A stretch of DNA of 64,000 nt from Desulfofustis sp. PB-SRB1 (GCA_016722945.1 JAEQMT010000038.1:62001-126000), one strand, 5' to 3'; numbered from the stretch's first letter, positions 34,987-44,496 are shown. Numbers and translations are program-made. The notes: generated by a model from the letters alone, not told the origin.

Positions 34987-35301
34987 ATGACAACCGCGGC
35001 GCACCTGGCAAAACAGCTTCGCAATGTCGGCCCGAAACTTGCGGCCAGGATGATTGCGGCGGGCATCGACAGCCCGGAAAAACTTCGTGAGCTTGGCGCT
35101 GTTCGCGCCTTTGATTTGATGTACACTACGGGCGATGGCTATGGTGACTTTAACGCCGCCTACCTCTATGCCCTGGAGGGCGCCATTCGCGACTGCGACT
35201 GGCTGGCTATACCAGAAGAGGTAAAACAGCACCACAAAGCATACGCCGGGGAGCTCCAGGCCCGGAAAAAAGGCGCCGCACCACTGAGGCACGGGAAATA
35301 G
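34987..35301 (+). CDS. TfoX/Sxy C-terminal-domain protein
   Basis: This 104-residue protein consists only of the TfoX C-terminal domain, with a helix-hairpin-helix start LRNVGPKLAARMIAAGIDSP and the following YLYALEGAIRDCDW. Full-length TfoX/Sxy of gamma-proteobacteria is a competence regulator, but stand-alone C-terminal domains are widespread and their role is unclear. The stop is directly followed by the antiporter ATG (35302), so the two genes are transcriptionally and probably translationally linked. Confidence 0.82.
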   Translation: MTTAAHLAKQLRNVGPKLAARMIAAGIDSPEKLRELGAVRAFDLMYTTGDGYGDFNAAYLYALEGAIRDCDWLAIPEEVKQHHKAYAGELQARKKGAAPLRHGK

Positions 35302-37116
35302 ATGCAGGGCGGGCAGATCATGGTGATTCTGGCCGGCGCGATTTGCGTCTGCGTGCTCTGCCAATGGCTCGCCTGGCGGGTAAATTTGCCCGCCATCATC
35401 TTTCTGCTGGCGGCGGGCATCGTTGCCGGACCGGTCCTCGGCATGTTCGACCCGGAGCTGCTGCTGGGTGATCTCTTTTTTCCCTTTATTCAACTCAGTG
35501 TAGCCATCATCCTCTTTGAAGGCAGCCTTACCCTCAAATTCAGGCAGATCATGGGCCTTGGCGCGGTGGTGCGAAACATGCTCAGTGTCGGCCTGCTTGC
35601 CACCTGGCTGGTCAGTACCGTTGCCGCCAAGCTGTTTGCCGGGGTAGGCTGGGAGATCGCCTTTCTCTTCGGCGCCATCACCGTGGTTACCGGTCCCACC
35701 GTCATTGCCCCGCTGCTTCGGGTGGTGCGCCCCACCCCGGCGGTGGCAAATATCCTGCGCTGGGAGGGAATCGTCATCGATCCCATCGGCGTCGCCCTGG
35801 CCGTGCTGGTATTTGAATTTATCCTGGCCGAGACCATCCAGCAGGCCTGGAGCCAGATATTTCTCGTCTTCGGCCAGATTGTGCTGGCCGGCATGGTGGT
35901 GGGGGGTGGCGCCGGTTATCTGTTTGGGTTGGTGTTGCGGCATCGGATTCTGCCCGGTTTTTTACAAAACGTCGCCACTCTGGCGGTGATTTTCGCTGCC
36001 TTTGTGGGGGCTGATCAGCTTCAACATGAATCGGGCCTGGTGGCGGTGACGGTGCTGGGAATGTGGCTGGGCAATATGCGCGGGGTGTATCTCGAAGAGA
36101 TTCTACACTTCAAGGAGAGTCTCTCTATCCTGCTCATCTCGCTTCTCTTTCTGGTGCTTACCGTGCGGCTCGATGTAGCCGCCATCGCCGAACTCGGCGG
36201 TGGTGCATTGTTGATATTTATTGCCGTGCAGGCGGTGGGCCGGCCACTAAACGTATTCGTCTCGACAATCGGATCGCAGCTCTCTTATGCCGAGCGCATC
36301 TTTTTGGCCTGGATTGCGCCGCGCGGTATTGTCGCCGCCGCCATCTCGTCGCTCTTTGCCATTAGGCTGCTGGAAGCGGGCTATGGTGATGCCCGGCTAC
36401 TGGCCCCGCTCACCTTCACCATCATTATCGGCACCGTCCTGTTGCAGAGTTTTACCGCCCTGCCGCTGGCCCGGTGGCTCAAGGTTGCGGAGCCGGAACC
36501 ACGCGGTTTTCTCATTATTGGCGCCAATCTGGTGGCCCGCTCCATCGGCAGAGCCCTGCGCGAAAACGGGGTGCGGGTGCTGCTGGTTGACAGCGGCTGG
36601 GAAAAATTGAACCGGGCCGAGGCCCTTGGCTTGGAGGTGTATCAGGGCTCACCGATTTCTGAGCCCGCCGACCGGCACATGGTTCTGGCCGGAATCGGCC
36701 GAATGCTGGGTCTGGCACCCTATGAAAGCATCAACATCGCCGCCGCCACCCACTACCGCAACGAACTGGGCCGCGAAAACATCTACCTGCTGCCCGCCCG
36801 CGACGACAAGGAGTTTGAAGGACCTGTCGTCGATGAGAGCGCCGTTTATGGCGCCGCACTGTTTGGCGGCGCCTATACCTATGGCGGGCTGGAGGCAATC
36901 CTGAGAATGGGCGGGGTGCTCCAGACGCAGCGTATCGAACGCCCGGAGGATGTCAAACAATTTGGCCAGAAAGGCAAAATGGTGCTCTTTTTTATCGATC
37001 CCAAGGGACGGGTGCTGGTAAACGGCGAAGGAGCCTCGCCATCACTCTCCCCGGGCTGGAGTGTTATCTGCCTGCATACTGCATCAAGCGAAAAGAAATG
37101 GTCACGCTATGAGTGA
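35302..37116 (+). CDS. CPA-type cation/proton antiporter with RCK-like tail
   Basis: This 604-residue protein has about twelve membrane helices of the Na+/H+ antiporter CPA1/NhaP type. Conserved features are ILFEGSLTLKF, FGAITVVTGPTVIAPLLR and EGIVIDPIGVALAV; the paired residues around GPTVI and the D in VIDPIG are the usual ion-binding sites. After about residue 395 a TrkA-N-like Rossmann segment appears (RGFLIIGANLVARSIGRAL), then a basic tail. It exchanges Na+ or K+ for protons, with the tail likely gating it. The stop at 37114-37116 lies inside the 8-bp target site duplicated by a MITE, so the insertion leaves the protein intact. Confidence 0.9.
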   Translation: MQGGQIMVILAGAICVCVLCQWLAWRVNLPAIIFLLAAGIVAGPVLGMFDPELLLGDLFFPFIQLSVAIILFEGSLTLKFRQIMGLGAVVRNMLSVGLLATWLVSTVAAKLFAGVGWEIAFLFGAITVVTGPTVIAPLLRVVRPTPAVANILRWEGIVIDPIGVALAVLVFEFILAETIQQAWSQIFLVFGQIVLAGMVVGGGAGYLFGLVLRHRILPGFLQNVATLAVIFAAFVGADQLQHESGLVAVTVLGMWLGNMRGVYLEEILHFKESLSILLISLLFLVLTVRLDVAAIAELGGGALLIFIAVQAVGRPLNVFVSTIGSQLSYAERIFLAWIAPRGIVAAAISSLFAIRLLEAGYGDARLLAPLTFTIIIGTVLLQSFTALPLARWLKVAEPEPRGFLIIGANLVARSIGRALRENGVRVLLVDSGWEKLNRAEALGLEVYQGSPISEPADRHMVLAGIGRMLGLAPYESINIAAATHYRNELGRENIYLLPARDDKEFEGPVVDESAVYGAALFGGAYTYGGLEAILRMGGVLQTQRIERPEDVKQFGQKGKMVLFFIDPKGRVLVNGEGASPSLSPGWSVICLHTASSEKKWSRYE

Positions 37117-37417
37117 TAAATACGCAAAAACCCTAAAATTGCTTGCTACCGTCACTCCCGCCCTCGATAACAACACTCAAGGGCAGGCTGCAGCGGGAAT
37201 CCAGAGCTTTTGGCGGCTTGGCAACCTAGCCAAAAAATATGGGAACCTTGCAAAATGGCCTTTTCGCCCAACCTCATCGTTGCTCCGAAAATTTTATCCT
37301 CGGAATATCAATCATATGCCTGCGGTAAAATTTTCCTCGCGCCTTGATCTTGAACGAAAATTCTCATTTTTCAAGGCTCCCATATATTGTTGACAGAGAG
37401 GTTTTTACAACAAAATC
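37117..37417. repeat. Family-1 MITE, copy E, split by a nested family-2 element
   Basis: The left end TAAATACGCAAAAACC and right end GGTTTTTACAACAAAATC are decayed inverted termini. The flanks ATGAGTGA (37109-37116) and ACGAGTGA (37418-37425) match at 7 of 8 bases. The core GCCCTCGATAACAAC to GCAGCGGGAATCC lies at 37150-37202. A second repeat (37237-37385) lies inside, so this copy is older. Confidence 0.75.
37237..37385. repeat. Family-2 MITE, complete
   Basis: This 149-bp element has ends ATATGGGAACCTTG and CAAGGCTCCCATAT, inverted repeats with one mismatch that extend through AAAATG to about 20 bp. The interior is AT-rich and has no coding potential. Partial copies occur at 3917-3972 (left half) and about 48470-48540 (right half). 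Confidence 0.75.
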
Positions 37418-37432
37418 ACGAGTGAATCTGTT

Positions 37433-38347
37433 CTACTCAACCAGATCAGTGCTCAGATAGCGCTCGCCGGTGTCGGGCAGGATCACCACCATTGTTTTCC
37501 CCTCATGTTCCGGTCGGGCCGCCACTTGCCGCGCCGCCCAGGCGGCGGCGCCCGATGAAATCCCGCATAAAATACCTTCGGTGCGGGCCAGTTCACGGGC
37601 CGTCCGCAGGGCGTCATCGTTGCTCACGGTGACAATCTCGTCAATAATTCCCGTGTTGAGAATTTCGGGTACGAAACCGGCACCGATCCCCTGAATCTTG
37701 TGTGGGCCCGGACTGCCCCCGGAGAGCACCGGCGAGTCGGCCGGCTCCACCGCCACCACCTGAAGTCCCGGCTTGCGTTTTTTCAGTACCTCGCCGACCC
37801 CGGTAATGGTACCGCCGGTACCCACTCCGGCCACGAAGATATCGACGGCGCCGTCGGTATCGTACCAGATTTCCTCGGCGGTTGTCCGACGGTGCACCTC
37901 TGGATTGGCGGGATTACCGAACTGATTCGGCATAAAACTGTTGGGGTATTCGGCAAGCAGCCCTCTGGCCGTTTCGATGGCCCCTTTCATACCGCCGGCG
38001 GCCGGGGTAAGGACCAGTTCAGCGCCGAGGTGTTTGAGCATCATGCGGCGCTCGATACTCATACTTTCAGGCATCGTAAGGATCAGCCGAAGCCCTTTGG
38101 AGGCGCAGACAAAGGCCAGCCCGAGGCCGGTGTTGCCGCTGGTGGGTTCGACGATCATGGTATCCTGATCGATGCTCCCGTCGGCAATCCCGGCCTCGAT
38201 CATCGCCACCGCAATCCGGCACTTGACACTGCCCAGGGGATTGCGGGATTCCTGTTTGACGAGGATGGTGGCGCCGTTGTCGACACCGAACCGGTGCAGT
38301 CGGAGAAGCGGTGTGCAGCCGTAGGTCTGGGAAATAGAGAGGGCCAT
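37433..38347 (-). CDS. cysK: Cysteine synthase (O-acetylserine sulfhydrylase)
   Basis: This PLP enzyme of 304 residues makes cysteine from O-acetylserine and sulfide. The PLP lysine lies in [14 protein letters not shown], the phosphate and substrate loop in [14 protein letters not shown], the GTGGTITG loop is present, and the serine-rich pocket [11 protein letters not shown] closes the protein. The ATG at 38347 has a ribosome site (TTGGAG); an in-frame TTG four codons upstream is less likely. It follows cysE by 16 bp, and the two enzymes are known to bind each other in the cysteine synthase complex. It is the last gene of the sulfur amino-acid operon. Confidence 0.93.
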   Translation of the reverse strand: MALSISQTYGCTPLLRLHRFGVDNGATILVKQESRNPLGSVKCRIAVAMIEAGIADGSIDQDTMIVEPTSGNTGLGLAFVCASKGLRLILTMPESMSIERRMMLKHLGAELVLTPAAGGMKGAIETARGLLAEYPNSFMPNQFGNPANPEVHRRTTAEEIWYDTDGAVDIFVAGVGTGGTITGVGEVLKKRKPGLQVVAVEPADSPVLSGGSPGPHKIQGIGAGFVPEILNTGIIDEIVTVSNDDALRTARELARTEGILCGISSGAAAWAARQVAARPEHEGKTMVVILPDTGERYLSTDLVE

Positions 38348-38363
38348 GGTGTGCTCCAAGGGG

Positions 38364-39353
38364 TCAGGACATGCCTGGATTACGGTAAATCAACTCAGGT
38401 TTTTTGGCCAGCACCTTGGTGCCGGGACTGACGCTTTCGGTAAGCCAGATATTGCCGCCGATCACCGCACCGGTGCCGATCACCGTGTCGCCGCCCAGAA
38501 TGGTGGTGTTGGAATAGATGATGACGTTATCCTCGATGGTGGGGTGTCGTTTGGTGTTTTTGAGGGTGTCGCCGGCATCACGCGGCAGCGACAGAGCGCC
38601 CAGGGTAACGCCCTGATAGATTCTGACATTTTTGCCGATTATCGTGGTCTCGCCGATCACCACGCCGGTGCCGTGATCGATGAACAGACCCGGCTCGATA
38701 TGGGCGCCGGGATTGATGTCGATCCCGGTTTCACCGTGCGCCCATTCCGTCATAATCCGGGGAATGATGGGCACCGCCAGGTGGTGCAGCTCATGTGCCA
38801 GCCGGTAGACGGTCATGGCATGCAGGCCGGGATAGCTGAAAATCACCTCATCCGGGCTCTTGCTGGCCGGATCCCCCTCCAGGGTGGCACGGATATCATG
38901 GGCCAGAGCCGAGGCCACCCCCGGCAGGGTCTCGATGAACCGGTAGCTGATGGTATGGGCCCGCTTTTCGCAATTGGTGCAGGGCTCGCCATGGCGTCTG
39001 CAGTCGTGGCGGATGGCCATGGTGATCTGTTCCACCAGCTTGTCGTAGAGTTCGGTGGTCTCCTTGCCGATGTAATACTCCAGGTTGGAGCTGTACAGCT
39101 TGGCGGTGGTAAAGAAGCCGGGAAAGAGAATGCGCCGCGCCTGCTTGATGATATCGATCACGGCGTGATGAGAAGGAATGGCCACCGGGCTGATGTGCTC
39201 ATAACACTCCTTGGTGGACCATGACTGCATGAGCCGCTTGACCACGGCGGGCAGCAGATGATGTTTGGAGGTACTGGTGATTTCCTCATGCTCGCAGATC
39301 TCAGCGACGCCCTCCAACTTCTCGATATCAATGATGGTTCTGACGCTACTCAT
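38364..39353 (-). CDS. cysE: Serine O-acetyltransferase (EpsC-type CysE)
   Basis: This protein of 329 residues belongs to the longer CysE/EpsC type with an extra N-terminal helical part. The left-handed beta-helix carries hexapeptide repeats: [20 protein letters not shown], then [15 protein letters not shown] and [12 protein letters not shown]. The catalytic His and Asp lie in FIDHGTG and [10 protein letters not shown]. It acetylates serine to feed cysK. I choose the ATG at 39353, preceded by an AGGG; the open frame upstream overlaps metW and is not needed. Its start overlaps metW by 8 bp. Confidence 0.92.
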   Translation of the reverse strand: MSSVRTIIDIEKLEGVAEICEHEEITSTSKHHLLPAVVKRLMQSWSTKECYEHISPVAIPSHHAVIDIIKQARRILFPGFFTTAKLYSSNLEYYIGKETTELYDKLVEQITMAIRHDCRRHGEPCTNCEKRAHTISYRFIETLPGVASALAHDIRATLEGDPASKSPDEVIFSYPGLHAMTVYRLAHELHHLAVPIIPRIMTEWAHGETGIDINPGAHIEPGLFIDHGTGVVIGETTIIGKNVRIYQGVTLGALSLPRDAGDTLKNTKRHPTIEDNVIIYSNTTILGGDTVIGTGAVIGGNIWLTESVSPGTKVLAKKPELIYRNPGMS

Positions 39354-40002
39354 GACTTTGCCCTGTGATTGGTTGTTTTCTGCGCTTTTCGATAACGAAA
39401 ATCCCATAGGTGGCACGCATCGTGGGAAACCAGTTGACGACGGTGCCCTGTTTGCTTTGGTAATCGGTTTTAACGGCAATTTCGGTAACGATCCGATAGC
39501 CGAATTTCATGGCGAAACGTCGAAAATCTTTGATCGTAACCACCCGGATATTGGGAGTATCATACCAGTTGTACGGCAATTCCCGGCTCATCGGCGCGCA
39601 TCCCTTCAGCAGCAGCTGCAGCCTGACGCCGAGGTGAGAAAAATTAGGAAAACTCACCACAAACCGTTTGCCGATGCGCGACAGTGAATGGAGCAGCCGG
39701 GCCGGCTCCATCACCTGCTGCAGGGTCTGACTGAGGATGACGTAGTCAAAACTCTGGTCGGGGTAATCCTCCACCTCTTCGTTGAGATCACCCTGCAGCA
39801 CGCTCAATCCCCGGCTGATGCAATGCGCCGCTTTCTCCTTGTCCTGTTCGATACCAGTGCCGACAACCTGTTTCGTCTCAGCCAGCCAGCCAAGCAGATC
39901 GCCGGTTCCGCAGCCCAGATCGAGCACCGTCGAGCCCGGTTCGATGAGAGAACCGATCACCCGAAGATCAAAACGGATTGGTTCAGGCGCCGTCGATACC
40001 AT
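39346..40002 (-). CDS. metW: MetW, methionine-biosynthesis methyltransferase-like protein
   Basis: This 218-residue protein has a Rossmann methyltransferase fold with SAM-binding motif VLDLGCGTGDLLGWL and acidic loop GIEQD. The MetW-specific segments are LSVLQGDLNEEVEDYPDQSF, VILSQTLQQV and FPNFSHLGVRLQL, then LPYNWYDTPNIRVVTIKDF. MetW often sits beside metX and is needed for its activity in several bacteria (family knowledge). The ATG at 40002 overlaps metX by 20 bp; a longer open frame reaching 40731 is the metX gene in another frame and should be ignored. Confidence 0.93.
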   Translation of the reverse strand: MVSTAPEPIRFDLRVIGSLIEPGSTVLDLGCGTGDLLGWLAETKQVVGTGIEQDKEKAAHCISRGLSVLQGDLNEEVEDYPDQSFDYVILSQTLQQVMEPARLLHSLSRIGKRFVVSFPNFSHLGVRLQLLLKGCAPMSRELPYNWYDTPNIRVVTIKDFRRFAMKFGYRIVTEIAVKTDYQSKQGTVVNWFPTMRATYGIFVIEKRRKQPITGQSHE

Positions 40003-41152
40003 CGAGAAATCCTGCAACGAGGCGGCTGAGGCGGGGGTCATCAACGAGAAAGGCGTCATGGCCGAGATCCGCCTCGATTTCGCACGAACTGACGTTGAGC
40101 CCACTGCGCTTGAGGGCGCGAACGATCTCTTTTGCCTGATAGGTGGGATAGAGCCAGTCCGAAGAGTAGCTGATAACGAGAAATTTGATGGCGACGCCGC
40201 CGATATCGGCAAGGGTGGGGGCCGGCGGTTCACGCTGGGCCAGATCGAAGTAATCGGCCGCTTTGGTGATATAGAGCAGCGAGTTGGCATCGAAACGCTG
40301 GACAAATTTGGAGCCCTGATAGCGCAGATAGCTTTCCACCTGAAAATCGACATCAAATCCATAGGAAAACGACTGCTTGTTCTGCAGCCTGCGACCAAAC
40401 TTGCGGCGCATGGCCTCGTCGGAAAGATAGGTGACATGGCCGACCATGCGTGCCACCGCCAGCCCCAGGTCGGGCGATTGACCGTCGTAATAGTTGCCGC
40501 GATGCCAGTTGGGATCGGCCATGATGGCCTGGCGGGCGATCTCGTTAAAGGCGATGGCCAGAGCGGAATGGCGCAGGGTGGTGGCAATGGGGATGGCGGC
40601 CCGCACCATGTCCGGATAGCGCACGCACCACTCCAGCACCTGCATCCCGCCCACCGATCCGCCGATGACACCATGCAGCTTCGAGATGCCCAGATGATCC
40701 AGCAGCCGTTTCTGGGTGCGCACCACATCACCGATGGTCATCATCGGAAAAGTCAGACCGTAGGGAGCGCCGGTTTCCGGATTGACGGAGCTTGGCCCGG
40801 TGGAGCCACGGCAGCCGCCCAGCATGTTGGCGCAGATAACGAAATATCTACTGGTGTCCAGCCCCTTGCCGGGGCCGATCATGAAATCCCACCAACCCGG
40901 CTTCGCACCGGGCGGATCGTCTGGGAAAAAACCGGCCGCGTGCGAATCGCCGGAAAAGGCATGGGCTACCAGCACCGCATTATCGCGACGGGGCGATAGC
41001 TCGCCCCAGGTCTCGTAAGCGATGGTAACAGGGCCCAAAGACGCGCCGTTTTCCAGTATAAACTCGTCGGGCGGCTCGGCCCAGGTGAAAAACCGCCTGT
41101 CACCCACCCCTGCCGAACCGGCTTCAGACGCTGTGGCGGCCGGCCCAGTCAT
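39983..41152 (-). CDS. metX: Homoserine O-acetyltransferase
   Basis: This alpha/beta-hydrolase-fold enzyme of 389 residues acetylates homoserine with acetyl-CoA to start direct-sulfhydrylation methionine synthesis. The nucleophile elbow is GGSVGGMQVLEW, the oxyanion region VLVAHAFSGDSHA, and CANMLGGCRGSTGPSS is family-typical. The catalytic Asp and His lie in SSDWLYP and DLGHDAFL. The start at 41152 is next to the metY stop. The first 20 residues are poorly conserved, so a later start is possible. It fits with metY downstream in the pathway and metW overlapping its 3' end. Confidence 0.93.
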   Translation of the reverse strand: MTGPAATASEAGSAGVGDRRFFTWAEPPDEFILENGASLGPVTIAYETWGELSPRRDNAVLVAHAFSGDSHAAGFFPDDPPGAKPGWWDFMIGPGKGLDTSRYFVICANMLGGCRGSTGPSSVNPETGAPYGLTFPMMTIGDVVRTQKRLLDHLGISKLHGVIGGSVGGMQVLEWCVRYPDMVRAAIPIATTLRHSALAIAFNEIARQAIMADPNWHRGNYYDGQSPDLGLAVARMVGHVTYLSDEAMRRKFGRRLQNKQSFSYGFDVDFQVESYLRYQGSKFVQRFDANSLLYITKAADYFDLAQREPPAPTLADIGGVAIKFLVISYSSDWLYPTYQAKEIVRALKRSGLNVSSCEIEADLGHDAFLVDDPRLSRLVAGFLDGIDGA

Positions 41153-42433
41153 CTATCCTAAGGCGGCGGCCAAGGCCTGATCAAGATCACCGACAATGTC
41201 GTCGATGTGCTCAATGCCGATGGAGAGCCGCACCATCGACTCGGTAATACCGGTCTCCTTGAGTTGTTCGGCTGACAATTGCGAATGGGTGGTGGAGGCG
41301 GGGTGAATGGCCAGCGATTTGGCATCACCGACGTTGGCCAGATGAGAAAAAAGGTTCAACGCCTCGATAAACCTGCTGCCGGCGGCAAGCCCTCCCTTGA
41401 TGCCGAATGTCACCATCCCGCCATAGCCGTTGCGCAGATATTTTTTGGCATGCTCATGACCAGGAGATTCCGGCAGGCCGGGGAAATAGACCCACTCAAC
41501 GGCGTTATGACCGGCAAGAAAATCGGCCACCTGGGCGGCGTTGGCACAATGGCGCTCCATGCGCAGGGCAAGAGTCTCCACCCCCTGGAGAAACTGCCAG
41601 CAATTATCCGGCGAAATGCAGGCACCCAGGTTTCTCAGCGGTACCAGCCGCATCCGCAGGGCAAAAGCTACCGGATTCAGATCACCCAGGTCATGGGCGT
41701 AACGCAAGCCGTGATAAGAGGAATCGGGTTCGTTGAAGAGGGTGAATTTCGGATCGGTCCAGTCGAATCGGCCGCTGTCCACCACGATACCACCGATCCC
41801 GACGCCGTGGCCGCCCATCCATTTGGTGAGCGAGTGAATCACCACATCGGCTCCATGTTCGAAGGGACGCAGCATGCAGGGCGGGGTAAAGGTGGAATCG
41901 ACGACCAGCGGCAGGTGATGCTCCCTGGCAATCGCCGCCACCGCCTCCAGATCCACTACCGAAAGGGTGGGATTGCCCACCGTCTCCACGTAGATCGCCC
42001 TGGTTTTCTCTGTTATGGCGGCCGCGAAATTGGCCGGATCATGCGGGTCGACCATGCGTACCGTGATCCCCAACTGCGGGAGAATGGAGTCGAACTGGAT
42101 AAAGGTACCGCCGTAGAGGTTGTTGGCTGAGACGATCTCATCGCCCTGGGCGCAGATATTGATGATGGTGTAGAAAATTGCCGAGGTGCCGGAGGCCAGG
42201 GCCAGCGCCGCGGCACCGCCTTCCAGCGCGGCAAGCCGCTGTTCCAGCACGTCCTGGGTGGGGTTGCCAATGCGCGTGTAGATGTTGCCCAGCTCCTTGA
42301 GGGCAAACAGGTTGGCGGCATGTTCGGTGCTTTTGAAGACGTAGGAACTGGTGCGATAGATCGGCACCGCCCGGGAAAGGGTGGTCTGCTCGGCGGTTTG
42401 CCCGGCGTGCAGGGCGGCAGTTTCAAATTTCAT
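41153..42433 (-). CDS. metY: O-acetylhomoserine sulfhydrylase
   Basis: This PLP enzyme of 426 residues in the Cys/Met metabolism family converts O-acetylhomoserine and sulfide to homocysteine. The PLP lysine lies in VIHSLTKWMGGHG. Other conserved pieces are the entry RTSSYVFKSTEHAAN, YTRIGNPTQDVLEQRLA, the substrate loop YVETVGNPTLSVVDLE, and the C-terminal STTHSQLSAEQL. The ATG at 42433 has a well-spaced ribosome site (GGAGAG, eight bases); an ATG two codons upstream is too close. It is coupled to metX with no gap, so sulfide enters both methionine and cysteine from this operon. Confidence 0.94.
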   Translation of the reverse strand: MKFETAALHAGQTAEQTTLSRAVPIYRTSSYVFKSTEHAANLFALKELGNIYTRIGNPTQDVLEQRLAALEGGAAALALASGTSAIFYTIINICAQGDEIVSANNLYGGTFIQFDSILPQLGITVRMVDPHDPANFAAAITEKTRAIYVETVGNPTLSVVDLEAVAAIAREHHLPLVVDSTFTPPCMLRPFEHGADVVIHSLTKWMGGHGVGIGGIVVDSGRFDWTDPKFTLFNEPDSSYHGLRYAHDLGDLNPVAFALRMRLVPLRNLGACISPDNCWQFLQGVETLALRMERHCANAAQVADFLAGHNAVEWVYFPGLPESPGHEHAKKYLRNGYGGMVTFGIKGGLAAGSRFIEALNLFSHLANVGDAKSLAIHPASTTHSQLSAEQLKETGITESMVRLSIGIEHIDDIVGDLDQALAAALG

Positions 42434-42464
42434 GGTCATCTCTCTCCATTGATTACGGCCGCAT

Positions 42465-43115
42465 TTAGTCCGATGCGGCCTGATTGTCCGGTTTGGCAGT
42501 GCCGCCCGGACCGGCTTGGTTAGTCTCTGTTGCACGCTGCTGTTCGACGCTCTCGATAAACTCGGCCAGCAGTATGCCGTTGGCGGTACGATAATCGGGA
42601 TTTATTGCTACGACCTGGCGCCATGAGGCAAGGGCCTCTTCGGTACGATCCAGATCGAAGTGCAGCACCACCCCCATGTTGAATCTAGAGGGCAGATGCG
42701 AACTGTCCATGGTCTGCGCCCTGGTAAAGCTTTCCAGCGCTTTTTGCGGCTGCCCCGCGCGCCGGTACATGACACCGAGATCCGTCCACAAATCGGCCGA
42801 ACCGCTGTGCAGGGACAGCGACTTGTTGTAGGCCGCTATTGCCTTCTGATACTGGTTGGTATCGAAATAGAGGTGGCCAAGCCTGGTCCAGCTCTGAAAA
42901 TCCTCGGGGTTGGCGGCCACCTCGGCCTCAAGGGTCGCGATGGCCTCATTCTGCACGTCCGTCTGGCTGCGCTGCTGAGACGGTGTACTGGTCGCCACCT
43001 CGTCCCCGGTCTTAAATACGGTAAACCCCACACCGGCTAGAAAACCGATGATCAGCGCCACCAGCAGGCCGAGATAGAAGTTCTGTTTGGAAATAGTGGA
43101 AGACGTGGTCGTCAT
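42465..43115 (-). CDS. Membrane-anchored TPR protein
   Basis: This 216-residue protein has one N-terminal membrane span (FYLGLLVALIIGFLAGVGFT) and then at least three tetratricopeptide repeats: DFQSWTRLGHLYFDTNQYQK, ADLWTDLGVMYRRAGQPQKA and RFNMGVVLHFDLDRTEEALA. The C-terminus is a disordered G/Q-rich tail. TPRs bind other proteins. The architecture is like cytochrome c biogenesis CcmH/NrfG C-terminal proteins, but no heme-lyase genes are near. It leads the methionine-cysteine operon, 31 bp before metY, and its role there is unclear. Confidence 0.72.
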   Translation of the reverse strand: MTTTSSTISKQNFYLGLLVALIIGFLAGVGFTVFKTGDEVATSTPSQQRSQTDVQNEAIATLEAEVAANPEDFQSWTRLGHLYFDTNQYQKAIAAYNKSLSLHSGSADLWTDLGVMYRRAGQPQKALESFTRAQTMDSSHLPSRFNMGVVLHFDLDRTEEALASWRQVVAINPDYRTANGILLAEFIESVEQQRATETNQAGPGGTAKPDNQAASD

Positions 43116-43261
43116 AATTGGCTCGCACCCCGTTAAAACCAGGAATCAGCAATAGTATGCACAATATGGCCTATAATAGGCATGAGCGCGATTTTGTGAA
43201 TGGCAAAAGAATGAGGGTGGCTACCCCGATATGTATCAAACAATGCTCTCACCTAAAGCTT

Positions 43262-43401
43262 GAAATTGCTCGCTACCGTCATTCCCACTCTCGATTACCC
43301 CCCTGCAAGACATGCTCTAGCAGGAATCCAGTAGTTTCAAATAGTTACGAATTTCGAGTCAACTCCGGTATGGCGGGAATATGGGTTGTTACGAGGCTAT
43401 C
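43262..43401. repeat. Family-1 MITE, copy F, decayed
   Basis: CTACCGTCATTCCCACTCTC, then GCAGGAATCC core remnants, TCCGGTATGGCGGGAATATG and the right end GGGTTGTTACGAGGCTATC are recognisable in the same order as copy B. The left end is poorly preserved. It lies in the spacer upstream of the TPR gene. Confidence 0.6.
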
Positions 43402-43549
43402 GAGACGATAGAGCCGCCTTCTGGCTCCCCCCGCTTTTTGTCGACCTTCTTAGTTGCTTGAAATACGTTACCCAAAACTATAAGCTCAGCCTGAGGAAAA
43501 TCTTCATGTCGCACCGATTTTGAGCGGACTTCATCATTATTAAGAAATC

Positions 43550-44230
43550 TTAATTAGTAAGGTTTTCTCGTACATTGAGATATCTGTCCACCACAAAAAT
43601 GAAAAACCCCAGAGACAACAAGAACTCAGCGGGTTCCTGATCCCTCCAGGCGAGAAACCCACCAGCATGTGGTTGTGCAATATAATCAAACAAGACATAG
43701 ATGAGTGTGACAGGAAGAAAATAGGAGCTGACATACCAGCCGGGCGCAATAAAATTAGCGATATGATCCCATTGCATCCGTGATTTCGGCATCAGTACAC
43801 TCCACGCAATCCATGCCAGCACCCCGTAAGCTCCCACAAAGATATAAAATCTGTGCAGTACCGGCTGCACTGCTTTGAGATTATGTACTGTTATTTCACC
43901 CTGCACGTTGTGTTGGCTGAAAAAAGCAGGATTCTCTATACCGAAAATCCTCTGCCCCCAGCTTACTTCCTCAACCGCAACAAATAAAAGAGCGGCAGCC
44001 AGCACAATATACAACACACAATGCAAAAACATTCTCTGCCTAAAAAATGTTGCCGATAATAACAAAGCCGGCACAGCTGAGGCAAAGTATAAGAGGCTCT
44101 GGGTGTACTCAAAAATTGAGTCTTCCTGTATAAGACGAATATAGATATCCGGAAAAGCCAGCTTCACCCAGAAAAACGACAAGGAAAGCAAGAGAGGAAA
44201 TACAAATACAATGAATTTCACGTTGCCCAC
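43550..44230 (-). CDS. Multi-pass membrane protein of unknown function
   Basis: This 226-residue protein has six predicted membrane helices, at about residues 5-23, 45-60, 70-86, 130-150, 165-187 and 203-220. A conserved-looking loop between helices 3 and 4 reads EEVSWGQRIFGIENPAFFSQ, then HNVQGEITVHNL, with acidic, Trp and His residues that could bind metal or substrate. I recognise no named family. The gene stands alone, with repeats on both sides, and its GC content is lower than that of its neighbours, so it may be foreign. Confidence 0.65.
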   Translation of the reverse strand: MGNVKFIVFVFPLLLSLSFFWVKLAFPDIYIRLIQEDSIFEYTQSLLYFASAVPALLLSATFFRQRMFLHCVLYIVLAAALLFVAVEEVSWGQRIFGIENPAFFSQHNVQGEITVHNLKAVQPVLHRFYIFVGAYGVLAWIAWSVLMPKSRMQWDHIANFIAPGWYVSSYFLPVTLIYVLFDYIAQPHAGGFLAWRDQEPAEFLLSLGFFIFVVDRYLNVRENLTN

Positions 44231-44270
44231 TTAGCGACTTAGGCTTCAGGGAAATCTGCATTCTGTTTCG

Positions 44271-44437
44271 CTAGTACCATGTAAAGTTTAAAATGTCGCA
44301 ATAGAGCGCCGCTATTTTTGTTTTAGGCGAGACACGATTGAGGGAGCATAGCAGCGCTATGTGACTGAAAGAGTAACGAAGCATAAAACACAAAAGAGCA
44401 AGCTATAGCCGATATTTAAAGCATTACAGGGTACTAG
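44271..44437. repeat. Family-3 MITE with CTAGTACC ends
   Basis: The left end CTAGTACCATGTAAAGTTTA and the complement of the right end CTAGTACCCTGTAATGCTTT match over about 27 bp, including TTTAAA and TCG further in. The 167-bp body has a hairpin CATAGCAGCGCTATG near the middle and no open frame. The CTAG at both ends may be part of the target. It lies next to the left end of the IS3 element. Confidence 0.65.
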
Positions 44438-44496
44438 TGAGGTGGACCCCAAGTCAAGGACAATTTTCCCCTGAATTTAAGTTATTTCCCTTTCCT

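Noticed and set aside
39346-40731. A 461-codon gene containing metW
   Set aside because: Only the last 218 codons match MetW; the rest is metX in another frame.
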